Assembly: GCA_016721305.1 (NCBI GenBank)
Contig: JADKIH010000008.1
Location: 105,548-169,547, forward strand
Length of the DNA stretch: 64,000 bases
Reading direction: 5' to 3'
From: Bacteroidota bacterium
GTDB taxonomy: Bacteria > Bacteroidota > Bacteroidia > AKYH767-A > 2013-40CM-41-45
Shown: positions 16,211 to 25,296 of the stretch, piece by piece
How positions within the stretch are numbered: the stretch's first letter is position 1
Layout: each line of letters opens with the position of its first letter
Position numbers and translations under genes: made by a program
The notes under the pieces: model-generated
What the model was told of the DNA's origin: nothing
Database searches by the model: none
The model's input: only the letters and a program-made list of their open reading frames with translations

Positions 16211-17350
16211 CTATTTTTTCGTGTAATGTAAAATGGCCTGAATAGCCTTTTCGATCTGTTCATCATCCGTAAAACGGCCAATCGAAAAGCGAACAGATCC
16301 GTATGCCTCTTTCTCCGAAAGCCCCATCGCTTTCAAAACATGCGATGGTTCGGCAAGAGCAGAGGAGCAGGCACTACCGGTCGACAAGGCTAATTCCGGA
16401 CATGCTTTGATCAGTTCATCTGCTTTCAGATTGTGAAAACATATATTCGAGGTGTTAGGCAGTCGGTTTTTGATATTTCCGTTTACAGATGCTTTTCCGT
16501 TTTCGGTGAGCGCTTGTTCCAATCGTGTGCGGAGGAGTGAAATGCGACCGTTTTCTTCGAAAAGATTTTTTGTGGCCAGCTCACACGCTTTTCCAAAACC
16601 AACTATGCCGGGTACATTTAAAGTTCCACTGCGGAACCCGCGCTCATGTCCGCCACCGTCGATTTGTGGTGCAAGAGTAACACGCGGATTTTTTCGTCGC
16701 ACATACAAAGCGCCAACTCCTTTCGGTCCGTACACTTTGTGAGCCGAAATACTCATGATGTCGGCATACAATTCATTCACATCAACATTAATTTTTCCTA
16801 AGGCTTGAGTTGCATCGGTAAATAAAATAGAATTTTTTTGGTGAACAATTTGCCCGATCGAATTCAAATCCTGAATAACGCCGGTTTCATTATTCGCCAA
16901 CATCACCGCAACTAAAATAGTATCGGTGCGAATTGATCTTTCCAGCAAGTCGTGATCAACGAGTCCGTCGCGCATCACCGGAAGTGTAGTTAATTCATAG
17001 CCGTTTTTCTCCAGATGTTTGCATGTATCCAAAACGGCTTTGTGTTCGGTAGCGACAGTTACAATGTGCTTGCCTTTGATTGCATACGATTCAGCTACAC
17101 CTTTAATAGCAAGATTGATTGCCTCCGTTGCACCCGATGTAAAAATCACTTCCATTTCTTCCGCACCAATTGCCTTTGCAATTTGCTTGCGTGCAATCTT
17201 CACTGCTTCATCGGCTACCCAACCATACGCATGCGTTCTACTCGCCGCATTTCCGAATCGCTCCGTGAAATAAGGCAGCATTGCTTCTAACACCTGTGGA
17301 TCTACCGGGGTGGTGGAGTTGTAATCGAGGTAGATGGGATTTGGGTTCAT
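16211..17350 (-). CDS. Cysteine desulfurase (NifS/IscS family)
   Basis: 379 residues. PLP enzyme that takes sulfur from cysteine for Fe-S clusters and thiolation. Family marks: start PIYLDYNSTTPVDPQVLEAM, FTSGATEAINLAIKG, NNETGVIQDL, PLP lysine in ISAHKVYGPKG (about K205), GGGHERGFRSGT and the persulfide-forming Cys in LSTGSACSSALAEPSHVL (about C328). The flexible class I-type loop around the Cys supports an IscS/NifS role. It is apart from mrp-nfu in this window. The start codon abuts an octamer repeat; the gene upstream is divergent. Confidence 0.95.
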   Translation of the reverse strand: MNPNPIYLDYNSTTPVDPQVLEAMLPYFTERFGNAASRTHAYGWVADEAVKIARKQIAKAIGAEEMEVIFTSGATEAINLAIKGVAESYAIKGKHIVTVATEHKAVLDTCKHLEKNGYELTTLPVMRDGLVDHDLLERSIRTDTILVAVMLANNETGVIQDLNSIGQIVHQKNSILFTDATQALGKINVDVNELYADIMSISAHKVYGPKGVGALYVRRKNPRVTLAPQIDGGGHERGFRSGTLNVPGIVGFGKACELATKNLFEENGRISLLRTRLEQALTENGKASVNGNIKNRLPNTSNICFHNLKADELIKACPELALSTGSACSSALAEPSHVLKAMGLSEKEAYGSVRFSIGRFTDDEQIEKAIQAILHYTKK

Positions 17351-17391
17351 TTTAATTAGCTAATCAGCTAATTAGCTAATTAGCTAATTGG
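17351..17391. repeat. Octamer TAATTAGC repeat in a divergent intergenic region
   Basis: About five copies of (T)AATTAGCT with one TAATCAGC variant, directly adjacent to the cysteine desulfurase start codon and about 50 bp from the divergent transporter gene. Confidence 0.85.
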
Positions 17392-17438
17392 CATGGCAAC
17401 AAATTTCCTACTTTTACCGAATCAAACAATAAATTTCC

Positions 17439-18152
17439 ATGCAAAGTACAACATCGGGGCATCATCATCATCATCAGGAAGAGCATTTAGAGTCGTCGGA
17501 CACGATAAAAGATATCGTAATCGGTATGTCGGACGGATTAACGGTGCCTTTTGCGTTAGCCGCCGGTTTGAGTACGGCAGTAACGAGTAATGGAATTATT
17601 GTCACGGCCGGACTGGCAGAAATTATTGCCGGGTCAATTGCGATGGGATTGGGTGGATATTTAGCGGGGAAGACGGAGATCGAGCATTACGACTCTGAAT
17701 TGAAGAGAGAATATCGCGAGTTGGAAACACATTATGAGACGGAGCGCCGTGAGGTGAAGGAGATTTTTGCGAATTATGGTTTATCACCGGAGTCGCAGGA
17801 GCTTATCATGAATGAAATGGAAAAAGATCACGACAAGTGGGTTGATTTCATGATGAAGTTTGAATTGGGTCTCGATAAGCCGGATATTAATCGCGCCGGA
17901 CAAAGTGCACGAAATATCGGATTGGCTTATATCGTTGGCGGTATCGTTCCGCTTACTGCATATATTTTTACTGACACGCCGAATACAGGATTGATTTACT
18001 CAGCAATAATCACCGTTATTTGTTTAATGGTGTTTGGCTATTTTAAAAGCAAAGTAACCGGACAAAATCCCTTGCAGGGCGGTTTTAGAACAACAATGAT
18101 CGGCGTACTTGCTGCCGCTGCTGCTTATTTCTTTGCGCATTTATTCTCCTGA
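17439..18152 (+). CDS. VIT1/CCC1 family Fe2+/Mn2+ transporter
   Basis: 237 residues, membrane protein of the VIT1/CCC1 family, proton-coupled exporters of iron or manganese. A His-rich N-terminus (HHHHH near residue 8) precedes helix 1 with the conserved IVIGMSDGLTVPFALAAGLS. Helix 2 follows (AEIIAGSIAMGLGGYLAGKTE). A charged helical region with many Glu (ELKREYRELETHYETERREVKEIF), as in the cytosolic metal-binding domain, connects to three C-terminal helices. The His run is natural. Followed 17 bp later by the cyclase-family gene, likely the same transcript. Confidence 0.93.
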   Translation: MQSTTSGHHHHHQEEHLESSDTIKDIVIGMSDGLTVPFALAAGLSTAVTSNGIIVTAGLAEIIAGSIAMGLGGYLAGKTEIEHYDSELKREYRELETHYETERREVKEIFANYGLSPESQELIMNEMEKDHDKWVDFMMKFELGLDKPDINRAGQSARNIGLAYIVGGIVPLTAYIFTDTPNTGLIYSAIITVICLMVFGYFKSKVTGQNPLQGGFRTTMIGVLAAAAAYFFAHLFS

Positions 18153-18169
18153 TAAAATAAAAGTGTCTG

Positions 18170-18919
18170 ATGATCGCACACATTGAACTTCCCGGTAAAA
18201 AAATAAAAGTCAACTTATCGAAGCCGATAGATTTGTCGATTCCGATACATCCGGGCAATGAGAATGTAAATGCCTTTTACATTGCACCTGTTACGATGGA
18301 ACCCTTTCGTGCAGGCGGTTTTGTAGGCGATATAAATCAGGGAGGGTCATGCAATGTGAATACGATTGTCATTAATCCGCATGGCAACGGAACGCATACG
18401 GAAACCGTTGGTCACATCACGAAAGAGAAGTATCCTATATATAAGAACATCACACAGTTTTTTTTCGAAGCACGCATTATCACACTTTTGCCTGAAGAAA
18501 AAATCGGTGATCGTATAATTACGCTTGATCTGTTGAGGAAGGTTTCTGATCAAAACTGGACAGAGGCTCTTATTATAAGAACGCTTCCTAACGATGCGAG
18601 TAAATGCACGCGACAATATTCAGGAACGAATCCACCGTACATGGATGCCGATGCAGCACTTTTTCTGAGAGAAGCAGGAGTGAAGCATTTGTTATTGGAT
18701 CTTCCCAGCATCGACCGTGAAGACGATGGCGGAAAGTTATCAGCTCATCATGCTTTCTGGAATTATCCCGCAGCACCGAGAGCAGATTGCACGATCAGCG
18801 AATTGATTTACGTTCCTGATTCAGCAAAAGACGGTTACTATCTTCTCAATCTGCAGTTTGCCAGCTTTGATAATGATGCGAGCCCTTCGAAGCCGGTGGT
18901 GTTTTTTATTGAAGATTGA
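18170..18919 (+). CDS. Cyclase-family (kynurenine formamidase-like) metal hydrolase
   Basis: 249 residues of the cyclase family, which includes metal-dependent arylformamidases. The start DLSIPIHPGNENV, the metal motif NPHGNGTHTETVGHI (HxGTHxD-like with Glu for Asp) and the later DLPSIDREDDGGKLSAHHAFW match the family. True substrate unknown; other tryptophan-degradation genes are absent nearby, so formamidase activity should not be assumed. It follows the VIT1-like gene by 17 bp. Confidence 0.85.
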   Translation: MIAHIELPGKKIKVNLSKPIDLSIPIHPGNENVNAFYIAPVTMEPFRAGGFVGDINQGGSCNVNTIVINPHGNGTHTETVGHITKEKYPIYKNITQFFFEARIITLLPEEKIGDRIITLDLLRKVSDQNWTEALIIRTLPNDASKCTRQYSGTNPPYMDADAALFLREAGVKHLLLDLPSIDREDDGGKLSAHHAFWNYPAAPRADCTISELIYVPDSAKDGYYLLNLQFASFDNDASPSKPVVFFIED

Positions 18920-19190
18920 GTATTGAAGATTGAATATTGAATATTGAAGATTGGCTTTTCGCAACCCGCAACTCGTAACTCGTAACCCGCACCCCGTACT
19001 TTCGTCCTTAGTGATAAGTTGGCAGTCGCCAAATAGTAAGTAGCCGTTTTAAGTTTCGCACCCGCAACCCGCAACCCGCAACCCGCAACCCGCAACCCGC
19101 AACCCGCAACCCGCAACCCGCAACCCGTACTTTCGTCTTCAGTAAAGAGTTGTCAGCTGCTCATCAGTAAGTAGCCGTTTTAAGTTTCGC
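18904..19190. repeat. Heptanucleotide repeat region with a 64-bp duplicated segment
   Basis: Three parts. ATTGAAG/ATTGAAT heptamers begin in the last codons of the cyclase gene (about 18904-18953). CCCGCAA heptamers have nine perfect copies at 19061-19123 plus diverged ones near 18965-18995. An imperfectly duplicated 64-bp segment (18996-19059 and 19127-19190, both starting GTACTTTCGTC and ending GCCGTTTTAAGTTTCGC) flanks the long CCCGCAA array. No coding sequence is supported; an open frame on the other strand here only reads repeated GLRVAG. Confidence 0.85.
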
Positions 19191-19528
19191 CACGCGCAAC
19201 CCGCAACTCGATTTCTCACCTCAAAATCCAACCCATCACCTTACTTAGAATGATTCTTAATAGCGGCCAAAGTCCAAGTCGAACTCCAAGGAATACTGAA
19301 CTACCTAATTACTAAGACGTTCAACTTGCTTTCACAAAAAATTGAAAATTCAACTGATTTATGTCTTAAATGTTGTTAATTTTTTTTTCGGAAATACTTT
19401 TAAGAGTACATGATTGTGATAAATTTGCACCCGTTCGAAAAAACTGACATAATAATGACGCCGAAAAATGATCGTCGTCATGTTTCGGACAGAATTCATC
19501 CGTGAATGGGCGGACTAATAAAAACAAC
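19191..19528. other. Noncoding leader of the respiratory operon
   Basis: No gene-like sequence. It contains a few further CGCAAC units at its left end, an A/T-rich block at 19375-19390 and the putative -7 box at 19420-19427. About 100 bp of leader would precede actA. Confidence 0.6.
19420..19427 (+). promoter_or_regulatory. Putative -7 box (TAAATTTG) of the act-cox operon
   Basis: Matches TAnnTTTG and lies about 100 bp upstream of the actA ATG in an otherwise A/T-rich noncoding stretch. A T-run sits near the expected -33 position but is not a clean TTTG. Sequence match only. Confidence 0.4.
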
Positions 19529-20761
19529 ATGAATTACCAACACAGCACCAGGTATTTTAGGTTTCTATTCTCTTTATTAATACTCTCGATTTTCACTTCC
19601 GGATCTGTTCTGGCGCAAGACGGAGAGGCTCTATTCAAAGCTAACTGTACATCGTGTCACGCTGTAAAGGATAAAGTGATTGGGCCTGCATTGAAAGGGA
19701 TTGAAACTCGTCGTTCAGAGGAATGGCTTATTAAGTGGATCAAAAACTCACAAGCTGTTATCAAGAGCGGTGATGAGTATGGCGTAAAGTTGTTCAATGA
19801 CTACAACAAGACAGTCATGACTAACTTTAATCTGAAGGATGAAGAGATTAAAGCCATCTTAGCCTATGTAAAAACGGAAGCAGAGAAACCGGATGCAGTT
19901 GCAACAGCAGCTGCGGCGGGAGCTGCAGCAGAAGAAGAGAAGCCGCTTTGGCCATATCTTTTGATTTCTGTTGTTATCCTTTTCCTGGTTGCCTCTGTAC
20001 TGAAAAGAGTACAAATCGCTCTTGCAAGAGCCGTTCGTGCGAAACAAGGTGTACCTGAACCGGCGCCTGTTACTGCTCGTCAGCGTAATCGTGAATGGGT
20101 TCGTCAGAACAAAAAATTAATCGCCGTTATCCTTATTTTCCTCACCCTTGCAGGAAGCGTAAGCGGATGGTACGATTTACAATCAATCGGAATTTCTCAG
20201 GGCTATACACCTGATCAGCCTATTAAATATTCTCACCAGTTGCATGCCGGTAAATTACAGATCTCTTGTATTTATTGTCACAGTGGAGCTGAGCGTGGAA
20301 AAACAGCCGGAGTTCCTTCAGCAAACGTTTGTATGAACTGTCACAAATTTGTTCGTAAAGGACCGACTACAGGAACAGAAGAAATTGCAAAGATTTACAA
20401 AGCTTTAGATTACGATCCTGACAAAGGAACTTACGGTCCGAACCAAACGCCGATTCAGTGGGTTCGCGTACACAATCTTCCTGATTTCGCTTACTTCAAT
20501 CACTCACAGCACTTTGTAGTAGGAAAGATTGCTTGTCAAACTTGTCACGGTCAGGTTCAGGACACAATGACGGTTGCAGGCCAGGCTATGCCATTAACAA
20601 TGGGCTGGTGTGTGAATTGCCACCGTACTACTAAAGTGAAAATGGCGGGTAACGGTTACTACGACGATTATCACAAAGCTCTGAATGATAAAGGTGTTGC
20701 AGATTCATTGATCACGGTTGAGAAAATTGGTGGTTTGGAATGTGCACGTTGCCATTACTAA
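19529..20761 (+). CDS. actA: Alternative complex III subunit ActA, multiheme cytochrome c with fused N-terminal cytochrome domain
   Basis: 410 residues from the ATG at 19529; a GTG at 19502 would add nine residues before the signal peptide. After the signal sequence comes a monoheme cytochrome c domain (CTSCH at about 40-44, with MTNF as likely Met ligand region). An Ala/Glu-rich linker, two membrane helices (PLWPYLLISVVILFLVA; LIAVILIFLTLAGSVSGWY) and the ActA domain follow. ActA carries five heme sites: CIYCH (about residue 247), CMNCH, CQTCH, CVNCH and CARCH. ActA accepts electrons within the menaquinol:cytochrome c oxidoreductase. First gene of a tightly packed operon with actB-F, coxB and coxA. 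Confidence 0.95.
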   Translation: MNYQHSTRYFRFLFSLLILSIFTSGSVLAQDGEALFKANCTSCHAVKDKVIGPALKGIETRRSEEWLIKWIKNSQAVIKSGDEYGVKLFNDYNKTVMTNFNLKDEEIKAILAYVKTEAEKPDAVATAAAAGAAAEEEKPLWPYLLISVVILFLVASVLKRVQIALARAVRAKQGVPEPAPVTARQRNREWVRQNKKLIAVILIFLTLAGSVSGWYDLQSIGISQGYTPDQPIKYSHQLHAGKLQISCIYCHSGAERGKTAGVPSANVCMNCHKFVRKGPTTGTEEIAKIYKALDYDPDKGTYGPNQTPIQWVRVHNLPDFAYFNHSQHFVVGKIACQTCHGQVQDTMTVAGQAMPLTMGWCVNCHRTTKVKMAGNGYYDDYHKALNDKGVADSLITVEKIGGLECARCHY

Positions 20762-20814
20762 GAATTTGTTTTTAAAATAAAGCGGTTTTTAATAAACAGC
20801 ATTAAGCTCCGACA

Positions 20815-21843
20815 ATGGAAAAAAAATACTGGAAAGGCGTTGAAGAACTCCGCAATGATGCAGAGTTTGTTCGTTTGAAAAACGATGAGTTTTACGAACC
20901 TCTTCCGATTGACGAACTGATTAATAAGAAAGCAGAAGAAGTGTCTGTGACTCCACGACGCGACTTCCTGAAGTTTTTAGGTTTCAGCGTAGCGGCTGCT
21001 TCATTGGCAGCTTGCGAAGCACCGGTTCGCAAAACGATCCCTTACCTCATTCGCCCTGATCAAATCACTCCGGGTATTGCTAACTATTATGCATCATCGT
21101 ATTTCGATGGTTATGATTACGCATCGATAGTGGTAAAAACGCGTGAAGGTCGTCCGATCAAAGTTGAAGGAAATACTTTAAGCTCTATTAATAAAGGCCG
21201 TGTCAATGCACGTGTTCAGGCATCTGTTTTATCGTTGTACGATAACAACCGTTTCCGCACTCCATTGGCAAATGGTGTTGAAGCAAAATGGGCTGATATC
21301 GATAAAGCAATCGGTGAAAAACTGACAGCTATCGCTGCTAAAGGCGGTAAGATTCGTATCATCTCTTCAACAGTGATCTCTCCATCAACAATACGTGTGA
21401 TTGGAGAATTCACAAAGAAATATCCTACAACGAAGCACGTACAATACGATGCGATTTCATTCTCTGCAATGCGTCAGGCGAATATGGAAAGCTTCGGAGT
21501 AAATGGACTTGCTTCTTATATGTTCGACAAAGCTTCTGTTATCGTTGGTATCGAATCAGATTTCCTCGTTAACGGAGTATCTCCGGTAGAATATGCAGCG
21601 CAATACGGTGAAACTCGTAAGCTGAACGATGGCAAGAAAGAAATGTCGCGCCACATTCAGATGGAAGCTTCTCTGTCTGTTACAGGTTCGAATGCTGATA
21701 TGCGTATCGGTGTTAAGCCATCTCAACAAGGTGCTGCTGTTGCTGCATTGTACAATGCAATTGCTTCAAAAGCCCGGTGCTGCCGCAGTAAGCGGACCTT
21801 CAGCAGGCGAATTGTCGAAGGAAATCGAAAAAGTTGCCGCTGA
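20815..21843 (+). CDS. actB: ActB molybdopterin-oxidoreductase-like subunit, N-terminal part (frameshifted)
   Basis: N-terminal portion of ActB. An N-terminal segment (MEKKYWKGVEELRND) precedes a Tat-like signal (TPRRDFLKFLGFSVAAASLAAC, with a lipobox-type Cys) and the start of the molybdopterin oxidoreductase-like domain, which in ActB lacks cofactor. The reading frame is sound to about 21770, after which this frame gives Arg/Cys-rich nonsense (KARCCRSKRTFSRR). One surplus A in the AAAA run at 21768-21773 explains the break: removing it joins ...YNAIASKPGAAAVSGPSAGEL. Because ActB is needed for the complex and its neighbours are intact, a sequencing error is the best explanation. Confidence 0.93.
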   Translation: MEKKYWKGVEELRNDAEFVRLKNDEFYEPLPIDELINKKAEEVSVTPRRDFLKFLGFSVAAASLAACEAPVRKTIPYLIRPDQITPGIANYYASSYFDGYDYASIVVKTREGRPIKVEGNTLSSINKGRVNARVQASVLSLYDNNRFRTPLANGVEAKWADIDKAIGEKLTAIAAKGGKIRIISSTVISPSTIRVIGEFTKKYPTTKHVQYDAISFSAMRQANMESFGVNGLASYMFDKASVIVGIESDFLVNGVSPVEYAAQYGETRKLNDGKKEMSRHIQMEASLSVTGSNADMRIGVKPSQQGAAVAALYNAIASKARCCRSKRTFSRRIVEGNRKSCR

Positions 21844-23872
21844 ATTATGGGCAGCAAAAGGAAAAGCTGTCGTTGTTTGCGGAATCAACAACGTTGCAGT
21901 TCAAAATCTGATTAATGGAATCAACGTAATGCTCGGTTCTTACGGCACTACGATCGATTTAACAAATACAAATAATCTCCGTCAGGGTAACGATGCAGAA
22001 CTCGTGGGCTTACTCGACGAGATGAAAAAAGGAGAAGTAGCAGCAGTCCTCGTTTACAATTGTAATCCTGTTTATTCATTGCCTGACGGAAAAGGTTTTG
22101 CCGATGCAGTGAAGAAAGCTGAACTCTCTGTTTCTTTTGCTTACACACCTGACGAAACATCGGCAGTTTGCCAGTATGTTTGTCCGGATCACCATGCTCT
22201 CGAAAGCTGGAATGATGCTGAGCCGAAGAAAGGACATTTCTCTACAACTCAACCGACGATTGCTCCATTATTCAGCACACGTCAGTTCCAGGAAACTTTA
22301 TTGGCTTGGTCAGGTATTCAATCGAATTACCATGACTACATGATGGCAGGTTGGGCTTCAATGCTTCCTGTTGGAATGTCATGGGAACAATTCCTCCAAA
22401 AAGGTGTTCTTGAAAACGCCGCTGCACCTGCAGCCGGTCTTACATCAAAAGCAGATTTGAATGCGGCAGCTTCATCGTTGAACAGCGAGAAAGGCGGAGC
22501 ATTCGAATTAGTAGTATATGAAAAAACAGGTCTAGGAAGTGGCGTTCAATCGAACAACCCATGGTTGCAAGAATTACCTGATCCGATTTCAAAAATTACC
22601 TGGGATAATTACCTGGCAGTATCTCCAAAAGATGCACGCGAAAAAGGATGGGCTCAGGGAAATATGTTGAGTATTAAAACTGCAACAGCTACTGCAAAGG
22701 TTCCTGTGGTTATTCAGCCGGGACAAACTCCGGGCACTGTTTCAATTGCCGTAGGTTACGGACGAAACGGTGTAGGAAAAACTGCAGACAGTATTGGTGT
22801 AAATGCATATCAGTTTGTTTCAATGCTTGGAACAACTTTATCGTACACAGGTGCGGTTGAGATTTCTAAAACAATCGAAGAAGATTATTCATTCGCAGGA
22901 ACACAGACTCACCACACAATGATGGGTCGTGCGATCGTGAAAGAAACAACTCTCGAAGAGTATATTAAAGATCCAAAAGCCGGTAATGAAGAAGAACTTT
23001 TCGAAGTAAAAGCCGGAAAAGATATTCAGCATAAGGGTACAGAACAAGTTACACTCTGGAATGAGCACGAGACAGGGCAACACCATTTTGGTATGTCGAT
23101 CGACTTGAACTCATGTATCGGTTGTGGTTCTTGTGTTGTTGCTTGTACTGCAGAAAATAACGTTTCAGTTGTAGGAAAAGACGAAGTACGTCGCAGTCGC
23201 GAAATGCACTGGATGCGTATCGATCGTTACTACACAAGCGATGCAGATCCGAAAGAGGGCGAAAGCGCAGGCATGGCTCAGTTGCAGAAGATGGAAGTAC
23301 CAAGCGATATGCCGAAGGTAGTTTTCCAACCTGTAATGTGTCAGCATTGTAATCACGCTCCTTGTGAAACTGTTTGTCCGGTTATCGCAACCAGCCACAG
23401 TTCTGAAGGATTGAATCAAATGACATACAACCGTTGTGTTGGTACGCGTTACTGTGCGAACAACTGTCCGTACAAAGTTCGTCGTTTCAACTGGTTCAAA
23501 TATCCTGACAATCCGCAGTTCGACTTCCACATGAATAACGATTTAGGTAAGATGGTTCTTAATCCTGATGTAGTTGTTCGTTCACGTGGTGTCATGGAAA
23601 AATGTTCTATGTGTGTTCAACGTATTCAGGAAGGTAAATTGAATGCGAAGAAAGCAGGTCAGCCAATGGTTGATGGTGCAGTTCAAACAGCATGTTCACA
23701 AACTTGTCCTACGAATGCAATCACTTTCGGTGATTACAATAAGAAAGAAAGTACTCTGAACAAGATGAGAGAGCAGGAGCGCAGTTATCACCTCCTTGGC
23801 GAACTCAATGTTCAGCCGAATGTATTCTACCTCACTAAAGTTCGTAACGTTAGCGAAGGCAAAGAAGCATAA
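21629..23872 (+). CDS. actB: ActB, remainder with four Fe-S cluster ferredoxin domain
   Basis: True coding here begins about 21771, in continuation of the preceding fragment; the first ~48 residues of this open frame are shadow. It holds the rest of the molybdopterin oxidoreductase-like domain (SYGTTIDLTNTNN; VLVYNCNPVYSLPDG; CPDHHALESWNDAEPKKGH). The C-terminal ferredoxin-like domain has Cys motifs CIGCGSCVVAC, CQHCNHAPCETVCPV, CVGTRYCANNCPYK and CSMCVQRIQEGK...CSQTCPTNA, consistent with one 3Fe-4S and three 4Fe-4S clusters in this family. ActB passes electrons from quinol toward ActA on the outer face. Followed 39 bp later by actC. Confidence 0.94.
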   Translation: MARKKCRATFRWKLLCLLQVRMLICVSVLSHLNKVLLLLHCTMQLLQKPGAAAVSGPSAGELSKEIEKVAAELWAAKGKAVVVCGINNVAVQNLINGINVMLGSYGTTIDLTNTNNLRQGNDAELVGLLDEMKKGEVAAVLVYNCNPVYSLPDGKGFADAVKKAELSVSFAYTPDETSAVCQYVCPDHHALESWNDAEPKKGHFSTTQPTIAPLFSTRQFQETLLAWSGIQSNYHDYMMAGWASMLPVGMSWEQFLQKGVLENAAAPAAGLTSKADLNAAASSLNSEKGGAFELVVYEKTGLGSGVQSNNPWLQELPDPISKITWDNYLAVSPKDAREKGWAQGNMLSIKTATATAKVPVVIQPGQTPGTVSIAVGYGRNGVGKTADSIGVNAYQFVSMLGTTLSYTGAVEISKTIEEDYSFAGTQTHHTMMGRAIVKETTLEEYIKDPKAGNEEELFEVKAGKDIQHKGTEQVTLWNEHETGQHHFGMSIDLNSCIGCGSCVVACTAENNVSVVGKDEVRRSREMHWMRIDRYYTSDADPKEGESAGMAQLQKMEVPSDMPKVVFQPVMCQHCNHAPCETVCPVIATSHSSEGLNQMTYNRCVGTRYCANNCPYKVRRFNWFKYPDNPQFDFHMNNDLGKMVLNPDVVVRSRGVMEKCSMCVQRIQEGKLNAKKAGQPMVDGAVQTACSQTCPTNAITFGDYNKKESTLNKMREQERSYHLLGELNVQPNVFYLTKVRNVSEGKEA

Positions 23873-23911
23873 TAGTCATTGAAACAATTTTAAGCCGATA
23901 TATATTATATC

Positions 23912-25294
23912 ATGAGCGGTAATAATGAAGCGGTAGTCCGGGACCCGTTAATTCTCGGAAAAAAGACATACCACCAGATGACGGAAGACATTTGTCGTCC
24001 GATCGAAGGCAAAGCGAATAAGATGTGGTGGGTAGCCTTCAGTGTCGCATTTGTAACCATGATCTGGGGAATCATTTGCCTGGCCTACACTGTAGGTAAT
24101 GGTATCGGTTCTTGGGGAGCTAACAAAACTGTTGGTTGGGCATGGGATATTACCAACTTCGTTTGGTGGATCGGTATCGGTCACGCCGGCACGCTCATCT
24201 CGGCGATCCTTTTATTGTTCCGTCAGCGTTGGAGAATGTCCATCAACCGTTCAGCGGAGGCGATGACGATTTTTGCCGTAATCTGCGCAGGTTTGTTTCC
24301 GGTATTCCACACAGGTCGTCCTTGGTTAGATTACTGGATGCTTCCGTTGCCGAATCAATTCGGTTCATTATGGGTAAACTTCAACTCACCGCTTCTTTGG
24401 GACGTATTCGCGATCTCTACTTACTTCTCTGTATCATTAGTATTCTGGTACCTCGGATTATTGCCGGATTTGGCAACGGTTCGTGATCGTTGTATCAATC
24501 CAACAAAACGTTTCATTTACGGAATTCTTTCCTTCGGTTGGAAAGGTACTGCTCGCGACTGGCACCGTTTTGAAGAAGTATCATTGGTATTGGCTGGTTT
24601 GTCTACACCATTGGTACTTTCGGTTCACACCATCGTATCTTTTGACTTCGCAACGTCTATCGTTCCGGGTTGGCACACTACCATCTTCCCTCCATACTTC
24701 GTTGCCGGTGCGATCTTCTCCGGATTTGCGATGGTATTGACGCTGATGATTATTGCCCGTAAGGTTTTGAATTTACAAGAATACATCACGATTCAGCACA
24801 TTGAGTTGATGAACAAAATCATCATCCTCACAGGTTCTATCGTAGGTGTGGCTTATACAACTGAGTTTTTCATTGCCTGGTATTCAGGAGTACAATATGA
24901 AAGTTACGCGTTCATCAACCGTGCTACCGGTCCATACTGGTGGGCATACTGGAGTATGATGACATGTAACGTTGTAACTCCACAGTTGTTCTGGTCTAAG
25001 AAGATCCGTACAAGTGTAATGGCAACATTCATCATTTCGATCTTCGTGAATATCGGTATGTGGTTTGAGCGTTTTGTAATCATCGTGACATCGTTGCACC
25101 GTGATTTCTTACCATCAAGCTGGACGATGTATTCGCCAACATATATTGAAGTAGGGATTTTCGTGGGTACGATCGGGTTGTTCTTTACATGCTTCCTGTT
25201 ATTCTCGCGAGTATTCCCTGTAATTGCATTAGCCGAGTTGAAATCTATCCTGAAGAAAACAGGTAATCAGTACAAGAAGAAAGGAATTCTCTAG
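23912..25294 (+). CDS. actC: ActC, NrfD-like quinol-binding membrane subunit
   Basis: 460 residues with about ten membrane helices, NrfD/PsrC family. In alternative complex III this subunit binds menaquinol and may form a proton pathway. Visible: N-terminal VVRDPLILGKKTYHQMTEDICRP, first helix MWWVAFSVAFVTMIWGI, and WWIGIGHAGTLISAILLLFRQRWR, a characteristic NrfD stretch with conserved His. The end (KSILKKTGNQYKKKGIL) is cytoplasmic and basic. actD starts 2 bp after the stop. Confidence 0.96.
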   Translation: MSGNNEAVVRDPLILGKKTYHQMTEDICRPIEGKANKMWWVAFSVAFVTMIWGIICLAYTVGNGIGSWGANKTVGWAWDITNFVWWIGIGHAGTLISAILLLFRQRWRMSINRSAEAMTIFAVICAGLFPVFHTGRPWLDYWMLPLPNQFGSLWVNFNSPLLWDVFAISTYFSVSLVFWYLGLLPDLATVRDRCINPTKRFIYGILSFGWKGTARDWHRFEEVSLVLAGLSTPLVLSVHTIVSFDFATSIVPGWHTTIFPPYFVAGAIFSGFAMVLTLMIIARKVLNLQEYITIQHIELMNKIIILTGSIVGVAYTTEFFIAWYSGVQYESYAFINRATGPYWWAYWSMMTCNVVTPQLFWSKKIRTSVMATFIISIFVNIGMWFERFVIIVTSLHRDFLPSSWTMYSPTYIEVGIFVGTIGLFFTCFLLFSRVFPVIALAELKSILKKTGNQYKKKGIL

Positions 25295-25296
25295 TC

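Noticed and set aside
17439..17500. His5 run as a cloning tag or vector sequence
   Set aside because: It is within a natural VIT1/CCC1 N-terminus in which His-rich stretches are plausible, and flanking DNA is chromosomal in style.
19061..19130. Possible CRISPR or origin iterons
   Set aside because: Uniform 7-bp units without spacers, and no dnaA, repA or partition gene nearby.
21629..21843. Programmed ribosomal frameshift in actB
   Set aside because: The site is a plain AAAA run without a strong slippery heptamer or downstream structure visible, and many other genes here have similar breaks.
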